A stretch of DNA of 6,213 bases from an uncultured Desulfobacca sp. (GTDB lineage Bacteria > Desulfobacterota > Desulfobaccia > Desulfobaccales > Desulfobaccaceae): contig CALGOE010000055.1 of assembly GCA_937958145.1 (NCBI GenBank), positions 1-6,213 of the forward strand. The letters run 5' to 3'. Position numbers and translations under genes: made by a program. Below are positions 1 to 5,274 of this stretch, piece by piece (the first letter of the stretch is position 1; each line of letters starts with the position of its first letter). The notes beneath the pieces are model-generated. The model had not been told where the DNA came from. It was given only the letters and a program-made list of their open reading frames with translations, and made no database searches.

Positions 1-309
1 CAGGCCATCAAGGAGACCAACCGGCGGCGCCGCCTGCAGATGGCCTACAACCGCCGCCATAACATCACGCCGGCCTCCATTCAAAAGGGGATTCAGGACA
101 TCCTGGCCTCGGTCTATGAGAAAGACTACGTCACCGTGCCCATGGCGGCGGAAGAGACGGTTCCTTATCTCCTGCCCCATGACATACCCCGCCGGATTTC
201 CCAGTTAAAAAAAGAGATGCAGGCGGCGGCCAAAAAGCTGGATTTTGAGCGGGCAGCCGAACTGCGGGATCAGATCAAAAAACTGGAAGAGGCCGTCCTG
301 CGGACCTGA
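1..309 (+). CDS. uvrB: UvrABC system protein B, C-terminal part (5' end outside window)
   Basis: UvrB is the DNA-loading helicase-like subunit of nucleotide excision repair. It receives damaged DNA from UvrA and recruits UvrC for incision. Only the last 102 residues are here; the frame is open from base 1 and ends at TGA 307-309. The first residues (QAIKETNRRRRLQMAYN, then HNITPASIQKGI) match the end of the UvrB helicase core, where the family has AI-ET-RRR--Q--YN--H-ITP. After a variable linker, about residues 64-99 form the UVR domain (LKKEMQAAAKKLDFERAAELRDQI), the coiled-coil hairpin that contacts UvrC. The FERAAELRD core is well kept, so the C-terminus looks intact. It converges on dnaJ. 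The ATG at base 40 is internal and is not the start. The identification is firm. Confidence 0.96.
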   Translation, partial: QAIKETNRRRRLQMAYNRRHNITPASIQKGIQDILASVYEKDYVTVPMAAEETVPYLLPHDIPRRISQLKKEMQAAAKKLDFERAAELRDQIKKLEEAVLRT

Positions 310-315
310 GCGGGT

Positions 316-335
316 GGGGAAAAACCCTTTTTCCC
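316..335 (+). terminator. candidate weak terminator hairpin after uvrB
   Basis: Seven bases after the uvrB stop lies a perfect hairpin: 317-324 (GGGAAAAA) pairs with 328-335 (TTTTTCCC) around a CCC loop. A competing fold pairs GGG with CCC 325-327 around the A run, leaving five T at 328-332 directly after the stem, which is the arrangement of a short intrinsic terminator. No T run follows the longer hairpin. The position suits uvrB transcription ending here, but the stem is short and the function is inferred. Confidence 0.4.
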
Positions 336-360
336 AGACGGCGGTAGGAGAAAAACCCTT
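316..360. repeat. 14-base imperfect direct repeat in the uvrB/dnaJ gap
   Basis: Bases 316-329 (GGGGAAAAACCCTT) recur at 347-360 (GGAGAAAAACCCTT) with 13 of 14 identical and a 31-base period. The first copy is inside the hairpin after uvrB; the second has no matching 3' arm. The pair could come from a small local duplication of the terminator half-site. No function can be read from it. Confidence 0.5.
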
Positions 361-477
361 AGTTTTGCTTTAAGCGCCGCCACCAGTCCCCCAAGGGGGT
401 TGGGGGGGAGCAGGCGGCCTCGCCCCCTGGCCCCCCTGCAGGCACTTTGGCCACAACCGGCAGGAGCGGCTTGATGT

Positions 478-498
478 TGATCCAGTAGGCCTGGATCA
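478..498 (-). other. hairpin spanning the dnaJ stop codon
   Basis: Bases 478-485 (TGATCCAG) and 491-498 (CTGGATCA) are a perfect 8-bp inverted repeat around a 5-base loop. In the dnaJ mRNA the 5' arm begins with the TGA stop itself. No T run follows on the minus strand, so this is not a standard intrinsic terminator. It could protect the mRNA 3' end or pause polymerase. Confidence 0.4.
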
Positions 499-1617
499 GG
501 CCACGGTTTTGGAGGTTGCCGCGCCCCGGCGGGCAGTTTTGGACTTGCCGGGAGTTTTGGGACGGCAGGTGGCTAAAAACTTGCGCAGCAGATCTTCCTG
601 ACGGGGGGTCAGGTTGGTGGGAGTCCGGAGATCCAGTTCCACGATGAGGTTGCCCCGGCCGTTCCCCCGGAGAATAGGCACCCCTTCGCCATAAATGGTG
701 AACCGGGCGCCCGGTTGGGTTCCGGCCGGTATGGTCAGGGGCACCGAACCGGTGAGGGTCGGAATCTCCACCTCGGTCCCCAGGGCTGCATCCACAAAGG
801 ATAACTGGGCCCGATAAATGAGGTTGTTGTCCTCCCGTTGAAACAGGGGATGGGGCGCCACTTTCAGATCCACATACAGGTCGCCCGGAGGACCGCCGCC
901 CAAACCCACGTCCCCTTCGCCCCGGAGACGCAGACGGGTGCCATCATCCACCCCCGCCGGGATTTTCAGGGTGACCCGCTTCTGCTGCCGCTCCAGACCC
1001 TGGCCGTCGCAGACCTGGCAGGGCTCGCCGCGATCCTGGCCACTTCCTTGGCAATGCGGACAGGTGGTGTTGATGCGGAAAAAACCCTCCATCCGGGTAA
1101 TGGTGCCATAGCCCTGACAGAAGGAACAGGGCCGCAGCCGCTGCTCACCATCCTGACGGCCGCTGCCCCGACATGCCTGACAAGGGACGGCCTTGCTGAT
1201 GTCAATACTGGTCTCCAGGCCGAAGACGGCATCCTGAAAGCGAATCTCTAATTGATAATAAAGGTCTTTGCCCGGTTGGCGACGAGGGCGATTCTGGGTT
1301 GGATTGCCGAAGCCGAAAAAATCATTGAAGATGTCACTGAAGCTGCTGAAAATGGCGTCAAAGGTGGAAAATTGGCTAAAGCTCGTGCCCGCCAGGCCGG
1401 CATGGCCGAACTGGTCATAGAGCAAGCGTTTCTGGGGATCCCGCAAGACTTCGTAGGCCTCGGCCGCGGCCTTGAAGTGTTCTTCGGCAGTTTTATCCCC
1501 CGGATTTCTATCCGGGTGATACTTTAACGCTAGACGGCGATAAGCTTTTTTTATCTCTTCCGGATCAGCATCCCTCGCGATTCCCAGGACTTGATAATAA
1601 TCAATATTCTCCCCCAT
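496..1617 (-). CDS. dnaJ: chaperone protein DnaJ (class A, Hsp40)
   Basis: This is a cytoplasmic co-chaperone that binds unfolded protein and stimulates the ATPase of DnaK. The 373 residues match the usual length of a class A DnaJ. The J domain covers about residues 5-70 with HPD at 34-36, the loop needed to activate DnaK. A Phe/Ser-rich linker follows (about 78-104), poorer in glycine than the textbook G/F region. The zinc region has four complete CxxCxGxG repeats at 146, 164, 186 and 200, and then the two substrate-binding beta domains. The last about 20 residues are rich in Lys and Arg. The ATG at 1615-1617 has AGGGGG about 10 bases upstream; a stronger GGAGGAG (1649-1655) is 31 bases upstream with no start near it. 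dnaK and grpE are not adjacent, so this may be a second DnaJ (CbpA-like use) rather than the main heat-shock copy. The family call is firm; the exact paralogue is open. Confidence 0.95.
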   Translation of the reverse strand: MGENIDYYQVLGIARDADPEEIKKAYRRLALKYHPDRNPGDKTAEEHFKAAAEAYEVLRDPQKRLLYDQFGHAGLAGTSFSQFSTFDAIFSSFSDIFNDFFGFGNPTQNRPRRQPGKDLYYQLEIRFQDAVFGLETSIDISKAVPCQACRGSGRQDGEQRLRPCSFCQGYGTITRMEGFFRINTTCPHCQGSGQDRGEPCQVCDGQGLERQQKRVTLKIPAGVDDGTRLRLRGEGDVGLGGGPPGDLYVDLKVAPHPLFQREDNNLIYRAQLSFVDAALGTEVEIPTLTGSVPLTIPAGTQPGARFTIYGEGVPILRGNGRGNLIVELDLRTPTNLTPRQEDLLRKFLATCRPKTPGKSKTARRGAATSKTVA

Positions 1618-1704
1618 ACCACAAACGCCCCCTGCTTTTAGCGATTTTCTCCTCCACCTGCTTCCCTGGCGTGGCTGCCAAAAGCCGTCTTTCTCATAAT
1701 GGAA

Positions 1705-1733
1705 ATATTGGACACCTCGGGCCCGTTGTCAAG
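1705..1733 (-). promoter_or_regulatory. sigma70-like promoter for dnaJ
   Basis: On the minus strand a perfect -35 TTGACA (1728-1733) is followed by a 17-base spacer and AATATT (1705-1710), which matches 4 of 6 positions of the -10 consensus. Transcription would start near 1697 and give a leader of about 80 bases before dnaJ. The spacer contains an 8-base palindrome, CGGGCCCG (1719-1726). The -35 also reads CTTGACA, partly like the heat-shock sigma32 -35, but no clear CCCCAT -10 follows. No CIRCE element was seen. Confidence 0.55.
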
Positions 1734-1758
1734 ATCAGGCCGGTGGGGAAACTGCCGT

Positions 1759-1775
1759 GCATCTTTTATTGATGC
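1759..1775. other. small hairpin downstream of the DUF167 gene
   Basis: GCATC (1759-1763) and GATGC (1771-1775) form a 5-bp stem with a 7-base AT loop, about 20 bases after the DUF167 stop on the minus strand. There is no T run behind it, so it is at most a weak end-of-transcript structure. It lies upstream of the dnaJ promoter in the 179-base gap. Confidence 0.2.
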
Positions 1776-1796
1776 CACAGGTGCCAGGTTCGCAGT

Positions 1797-2099
1797 TCAA
1801 CCCGGCCTCCCCAAATCCTCCAGCCGGGTGCGCAGTTCCGGTTCCAGGCCGTCCACCTCCACGATTTTCAACCGGTCCCCGGCGCCGCTCTTTAGACGCA
1901 GGTGTTTTTTGGCGATCCCCAATCGCTGGGCCAGGAAATCCAGCAGGGTCTTATTGGCCTCCCCTCTGCTGGGCGGGGCGGCAATGCGAATCTTGAGGCG
2001 ATCACCGTGCGGCCCGACGATCTGATTCTGCGCTGCCCCCGGCGAGATCTGGACCTTCAGAAGCCAACCGGTGCAGGTTACCTGCAGCCACGCCGCCAT
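1797..2099 (-). CDS. DUF167 / UPF0235 (YggU-like) protein
   Basis: This is a small protein of the DUF167 family, whose members include E. coli YggU. The molecular role of the family is not established. From the chosen ATG it has 100 residues, close to the family's usual 95-100. The signature is clear: a beta strand with P-G-A (LLKVQISPGAAQNQIVG, 13-29), GDRLKIRIAAPPSRGEANKTL (32-52) with the typical APP-xxG-xAN motif at 41-49, and the KSGAGDRLKIVEV stretch (about 70-82). The ATG at 2097-2099 was chosen because the family alignment begins just after it. A GTG at 2157-2159 in the same frame, 8 bases after the divIVA stop with GGGGAG 11 bases upstream, would add 20 hydrophilic residues and give tighter coupling; it cannot be excluded. 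It is the last gene of the yggT-divIVA block. The family call is firm; the start is uncertain. Confidence 0.88.
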   Translation of the reverse strand: MAAWLQVTCTGWLLKVQISPGAAQNQIVGPHGDRLKIRIAAPPSRGEANKTLLDFLAQRLGIAKKHLRLKSGAGDRLKIVEVDGLEPELRTRLEDLGRPG

Positions 2100-2167
2100 G
2101 GGGCCCTGTCCCTTTTCAGTCCGTTGGCCTGTCTCCGGTCCGTGGCCATGGTGCTCCACCCGGGGCC

Positions 2168-2632
2168 CTACTCCCCGGCCTCGATCTCCGCCAACAGGCG
2201 CTGATGCGTCTCCAAAATCCCCCGCACCTGGGCTGCCAGGGTAACCTTCAACCGCTTCAGTTCGTCGATGTCGTTGCGCACCTTCCCCTGCCGGGAAAAG
2301 GCCTCCTGCAGGAGTTTTTCCGCCTTGATCTCGGCTTCATGAATGAGCAGCTCCGCTTCCTTCTGGGCATTGGCCTTCATGGCCTCGATGACCTGCTGGG
2401 CGTTGATCAGGGTGTCTTTCAGGAGTTGCTCCCGTTTTTTGAATTCCTGCAGATCGCCCTGCTGGCGTTCCAGATCAGCCCGCAGGGTATCGTTCTCCTG
2501 TTTCAGCGCGGTCAGATTCTCGGCCAGCTGCTCCAAAAAGGCCCTGACTTCAGCGGGATCAAACCCCTTGCGCACAGTGGTAAATTGCTTTTGACGGATA
2601 TCGGCTGGGGTCAAATGCTCCATCGGTTCCAT
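2168..2632 (-). CDS. DivIVA-family coiled-coil protein
   Basis: DivIVA proteins are cytoplasmic coiled coils that gather at curved membrane (poles and septa) and place partners there. The 154 residues open with the family's N-terminal membrane-targeting region: LTPADIRQKQF (7-17), then a basic stretch and GFDPAEVRAFLEQL (23-36), matching the G-Y/F-D-xx-EV-xx-FL signature. A nearly unbroken coiled coil rich in Glu, Lys and Gln follows, from about residue 37 to the end. The ATG at 2630-2632 was chosen because GAGAGG lies 4 bases upstream. A GTG at 2642-2644, overlapping the yggT stop as GTGA, and an ATG at 2621-2623 (MEHLTPADI, closest to the family start) are alternatives. It follows yggT directly, as divIVA follows ylmG in many Gram-positives. 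In Gram-negative bacteria the role of such proteins is poorly known, so only the family is claimed. Confidence 0.88.
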   Translation of the reverse strand: MEPMEHLTPADIRQKQFTTVRKGFDPAEVRAFLEQLAENLTALKQENDTLRADLERQQGDLQEFKKREQLLKDTLINAQQVIEAMKANAQKEAELLIHEAEIKAEKLLQEAFSRQGKVRNDIDELKRLKVTLAAQVRGILETHQRLLAEIEAGE

Positions 2633-2640
2633 AGGACCTC

Positions 2641-2952
2641 TCACCCCCCCATACTGATCCTGAGGGCCAGTTCCAAAAGAGTTGCCACCAGAAATTTCTG
2701 CAAAAAGACGATGACCAACAGAACTGCCAGCGGCGTCAGGTCCAGGCCGCCAAACTGCAGCGGCAGGATGCGCCGGAAGAACCCCAGAACCGGTTCGGTG
2801 ACGTTGTACAAGAATCGGACAATGGGGTTATAAGGATCGGGACTGACCCAGGAAAGAATGGCCCGCCCGATGATGAGCCACATATAGATGGTCAGAACAA
2901 TATCAATGACCTGGGCCAACGCCTTCAGGAAATGTGCCAGTGCAAACATCAT
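2641..2952 (-). CDS. yggT: YggT-family (YlmG-like) integral membrane protein
   Basis: This is a small inner-membrane protein of the YggT/YlmG family, linked in other organisms to osmotic tolerance and to division or membrane-protein distribution; its biochemical role is unknown. The 103 residues carry the family pattern: a first membrane helix (about 13-36), the motif RAILSWVSPDPYNP at 30-43, then FLYNVTEPVLGFFRRILP at 47-64, GGLDLTP, and a second membrane helix at about 72-95. It is a single-repeat form; some YggT proteins have two repeats. Two ATG codons stand in tandem (2950-2952 and 2947-2949). GAGG lies 2 bases before the first and 5 before the second, so the second may be the one used. 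Its TGA overlaps a possible GTG start of the divIVA gene by 4 bases. It leads a three-gene minus-strand block, with only weak promoter-like sequence in the 206-base gap upstream. Confidence 0.92.
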   Translation of the reverse strand: MMFALAHFLKALAQVIDIVLTIYMWLIIGRAILSWVSPDPYNPIVRFLYNVTEPVLGFFRRILPLQFGGLDLTPLAVLLVIVFLQKFLVATLLELALRISMGG

Positions 2953-3158
2953 GACCTCGCTGCTTCTGGGATGGGTAATCTCGTTATCGGTGCGAAATTC
3001 CCCCTGCTTAAATGATGGTGCCGGTTCTCATCGTCAGTCAGTCTTCAAATAACGGGCCTGCCCCCACAACCCGTCCGAGGCCTTTGGTCCGCCCCAAGCC
3101 AGAGGCCGGTTTTTTTTGCCGGCGTCCACGCCGCACCTTGGCAACGGGTGGCGAAGGG
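2953..3158. other. 206-base gap between yggT and the repeat-protein gene
   Basis: The gap has no convincing protein gene on either strand. It holds the plus-strand terminator shape at 3079-3117, a short tandem TCAG repeat (GTCAGTCAGTC, 3033-3043), and a 5-bp inverted repeat ACGGG/CCCGT just before the terminator. The promoter of yggT should lie here on the minus strand. The best visible -10 is GATAAC about 18 bases after TTTAAG, near 2977-3012, which is a weak match. A small RNA read rightwards and ending at the T run is possible, but no good plus-strand promoter was found. Confidence 0.3.
3079..3117 (+). terminator. intrinsic terminator shape on the plus strand, with no plus-strand gene
   Basis: Read on the plus strand, GGCCTTTGG (3079-3087) pairs with CCAGAGGCC (3099-3107) as a 9-bp stem with one G-U pair and an 11-base loop. 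Two G and then eight T (3110-3117) follow. This is the standard layout of a Rho-independent terminator. On the minus strand, where all neighbouring genes lie, the hairpin has no T run after it, so it cannot end the 3159-3926 gene in the usual way. A second small stem flanks the T run (GCCGG 3105-3109 with CCGGC 3119-3123). What transcript it would end is not known. Confidence 0.5.
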
Positions 3159-3926
3159 TCAGCGCCCCAGTTGCGCCAGGATCTCTTGGGCCCGACGGCG
3201 GTCCGCCTCCAGACCCCGGGGGCCGTCAGCATTATCGGTGGCCGTGAAAACTTTTGCCAACTCCGCCTTGGCCTGGGCAGACCGGCCGGCTTTCAAGAGG
3301 GCCTCGCCCAGATACAGGTAATTGGTGGAATTGGCCGGGGCCAGTTGGCTGGCCCGTTGCAACAGTTGCACGGATTTGCCGATATCGCCCACGGAAAAGG
3401 GCCGCCCCGGCGCCTCGTAATAGATGCGCCCCAGGACCCGGTAGGCCCCGGCCTGATCATAGGCCGGGTTGATGGCCGCGGCGCGTTCCAAGGCCGCCAT
3501 GATCCTGGGAAGCAGCCGCATCCCCTGCATACGGTTGACATCGGCCAGACCGGCCAGATTCAACCCCAGCCAATAGTGACCTTCCACCCGGTCGGGAAAT
3601 TCCTGTACCAGGGTTTCGGCATACTGTCGGCCCTGTTCATAATACAGCCGCCGTTGTGCCCCCTCGGTCAGGTCGCCCAGGAAAAAACCGGCCCGGGCCA
3701 AGCGGGTCAGCACTTCCCGGCGCTCCGCCCCGGCCGCCGGCAACCGGCTTTCATAGATCGAAAAAGCACGCAAAGCCTTGTCCTTGTTCACCTGCGGATC
3801 AAGGAGCAAGCGGTCCGCCTCTTCCAGGGTTGCCGCCGCCATAGCCAGACCTGTTAGCAGCAAGAGCACCATACCCGCCAGCCAGCTCGGGCCCCAGACC
3901 CCATATCTTTTCTCAAGCACCGGCAA
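3159..3926 (-). CDS. exported helical-repeat (TPR / TatT-like) protein
   Basis: From the chosen TTG the protein has 255 residues. It begins with a signal peptide or membrane anchor: Lys-Arg at 6-7, a hydrophobic run LAGMVLLLLTGLAMA (16-30), then small residues suited to signal peptidase cleavage. The rest is alpha-helical repeat. GHYWLGLNL (116-124), INPAYDQAGAYRVLGRIYYEAPG (about 152-174) and NYLYLGEALLKAGRSAQA (202-219) have TPR spacing and resemble TatT, the periplasmic T component associated with some TRAP transporters. No TRAP transporter genes are in the window, so binding to such a system is only an inference. The TTG at 3924-3926 was chosen because GGAGGAG (3934-3940) lies exactly 7 bases upstream and the signal peptide then fits. 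Its start overlaps the end of the pmbA-like gene by 14 bases, pointing to translational coupling. A TTG at 3962 and a GTG at 3920 are weaker alternatives. Confidence 0.8.
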   Translation of the reverse strand: MPVLEKRYGVWGPSWLAGMVLLLLTGLAMAAATLEEADRLLLDPQVNKDKALRAFSIYESRLPAAGAERREVLTRLARAGFFLGDLTEGAQRRLYYEQGRQYAETLVQEFPDRVEGHYWLGLNLAGLADVNRMQGMRLLPRIMAALERAAAINPAYDQAGAYRVLGRIYYEAPGRPFSVGDIGKSVQLLQRASQLAPANSTNYLYLGEALLKAGRSAQAKAELAKVFTATDNADGPRGLEADRRRAQEILAQLGR

Positions 3927-5235
3927 TATGCATCTCCTCCAGACGCAGACCCATAGGGCCAAGATAGGCCTCCCGCTGTTCCGTTTCCCGGGAGAGGGTT
4001 AAAAACCGGCAGGCCTCTTCCAGATTGCCGCTCACCGAGCCGCCTTTAATGGGCACCACCCGGCCATGCTCATGCAGGTAGCCGGTGCGAATCTCCCCGG
4101 ACACCGCGCCAGTGACGGGATGCGGCTCCAGGGTCGAGAAGCGCAACAGATGCAGCACCGGCTCGGCCGCCAACATCTCCGCCAGGGTGGCCCGTCCCGG
4201 CGCCACCCTCAGGTTGGTAAGCCCGCCGGTGGCGGAGGCGCCCAGATACGCGGCGTAGCGACTGTCGGCCAACGGCTGTTGAAAAATATTATCCTGGACG
4301 AACGTCACCGGCCGCAGGGCCAACCCCTGCTGGTCAAAAGGTCGGGATTCCAGGCCCCCGGGCAGCCAGGGGTCGCTGGTCATGGTCAGAAGATCCCGTC
4401 GGGGATCGTGAATCACCGGTTTGCCCCTCTGCAGCCGGGACCACCCCTGGAAAGCGGCCTCCCCCCCGGCCTGGGCACAGAAGTGATGAAATAGGGTATC
4501 CAGGGCCTCTTCCCCGAAGATGACCGGATAAGTACCGCTGGGAGGGAGTTCCGCCCGGGCGTTGTCCAGAGCGTAGCGGCGGTAGCGGTCCAGGATGGCG
4601 CCGATCTTCAGGTCCCGGGCGAACCTGGCCCGCCGACTGCCCAGGCTCTCCGCCTCTTCGCCGGCCCCGGCGGTCAGCAGGACAAAATGGGTCTCCAGCT
4701 CGGTGGCCGCCGCCGCGGCGGTGAGGCCCCTGTGGTTGCAGATCTCTTTTTCCCGATAGGTGCAGAAGATTTCCGTCGCGGCCAATGCCACTGCGGCATC
4801 CCCCGCCAGGGCCTGCTCCATCTCGTGACGGATCTGCCAAAGTACCTGGCGGGGCTCATCCCGCAGGGCGCTGTCCACTAACGCCAGGGGTTGATACCGC
4901 TGCCCCGGTCCCGGCAGCTCAAACACCGGGTTCAGGGCCAGCAGCGCCCGCTCTTTGGCCTGGGCCAACGCCGTGGCCGCATCATCTCCCGGGTTCAGGC
5001 TGAAACTGGACTCCCCCAGCCAGGTGCCCCCATCCTTGGTGACCAGGAGATGGATGGCCACCTGATAGGTTTCCGTCTCCACCCGGCGCAGCGCCTCCAC
5101 CCGGTCAAAAACCAGATAAAGCTGCTCGCTGGCCTCACGCACCCGCGTCACCTGCCAGCCATCGACCCCCGCTGCCGCCAGGAGGGCGGTCAACTCCGGC
5201 CAGGTCCAACCGTCTGGTGTGGCTGTGCCAGTCAT
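3913..5235 (-). CDS. TldD/PmbA family protein, PmbA (TldE)-like
   Basis: In E. coli, TldD and TldE (PmbA) form a heterodimeric metalloprotease that matures microcin B17 and degrades CcdA; TldD carries the zinc-binding HExxxH and TldE does not. This 440-residue protein is of normal PmbA length. The C-terminal half has the clear family blocks: FGEEALDTLFHHFCAQAGGE, then SRPFDQQGLALRPVTFVQDN matching the family's fD-x-EG-x-xxxxT pattern, then PHPVTGAVSGEIRTGYLHEHGRVVPIKGGSVSGNLEEA near the end. No HExxxH was found, so it belongs with the non-catalytic TldE side. No tldD is in the window. The N-terminal 150 residues are less typical. The ATG at 5233-5235 is preceded by a GGGGAGGGGGG run, 3 bases away. 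It sits 39 bases after the formyltransferase gene and overlaps the repeat-protein gene, so the three are probably co-transcribed. Its target is unknown. Confidence 0.88.
   Translation of the reverse strand: MTGTATPDGWTWPELTALLAAAGVDGWQVTRVREASEQLYLVFDRVEALRRVETETYQVAIHLLVTKDGGTWLGESSFSLNPGDDAATALAQAKERALLALNPVFELPGPGQRYQPLALVDSALRDEPRQVLWQIRHEMEQALAGDAAVALAATEIFCTYREKEICNHRGLTAAAAATELETHFVLLTAGAGEEAESLGSRRARFARDLKIGAILDRYRRYALDNARAELPPSGTYPVIFGEEALDTLFHHFCAQAGGEAAFQGWSRLQRGKPVIHDPRRDLLTMTSDPWLPGGLESRPFDQQGLALRPVTFVQDNIFQQPLADSRYAAYLGASATGGLTNLRVAPGRATLAEMLAAEPVLHLLRFSTLEPHPVTGAVSGEIRTGYLHEHGRVVPIKGGSVSGNLEEACRFLTLSRETEQREAYLGPMGLRLEEMHIAGA
3934..3940 (-). promoter_or_regulatory. ribosome binding site inside the pmbA-like gene that decides the downstream start
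   Basis: GGAGGAG on the minus strand lies within the last codons of the PmbA-like gene (the Leu-Glu-Glu-Met stretch), 7 bases before TTG 3924-3926. It is the strongest ribosome site at this junction and supports TTG as the start of the exported repeat protein. Confidence 0.6.
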
Positions 5236-5274
5236 GTTCCCCCCTCCCCACCGCCGCAGACGGCTAAAGAATTT

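Larger units (their letters stand above)
310..495. other. structured convergent intergenic region between uvrB and dnaJ
   Basis: This 186-base gap separates two genes that point at each other. Besides the hairpin and repeat near uvrB, it carries long homopolymer blocks. G runs at 395-399 and 402-408 can pair with C runs at 431-436 and 423-427, giving a strong hairpin over 395-436 with a small TT/TGG internal loop. The same G run at 395-399 can instead pair with CCCCC at 388-392 in a tight local hairpin, so the two folds exclude each other. Being nearly palindromic, the larger hairpin forms in RNA from either strand and could slow both converging polymerases. No start codon with a convincing ribosome site was seen in the gap. 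Roles are inferred. Confidence 0.4.

Noticed and set aside
359..495. Open frame on the minus strand past the dnaJ stop, reading YWINIKPLLPVVAKVP and then Pro/Gly-rich sequence
   Set aside because: It is shifted relative to dnaJ, has no start codon with a ribosome site, and dnaJ already has a full-length C-terminus. A gene remnant cannot be excluded, but nothing recognisable supports one.
1649..1655. GGAGGAG as the ribosome site of a short leader peptide before dnaJ
   Set aside because: No ATG, GTG or TTG lies at a workable distance downstream; the next candidate is the dnaJ start, 31 bases away.
2204..2833. 209-codon open frame on the plus strand
   Set aside because: It is antisense to divIVA and yggT. 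Its Leu/Gln/Phe-rich translation mirrors the coiled-coil codons on the other strand.
3105..3123. GCCGG/CCGGC hairpin around the T run as a terminator for the minus-strand repeat-protein gene
   Set aside because: On the minus strand the loop is a run of A and no T follows the stem, so it lacks the release signal.
3012..3857. 281-codon open frame on the plus strand
   Set aside because: It is antisense to the repeat-protein gene, runs straight through the plus-strand terminator shape at 3079-3117, and shows no family motif.
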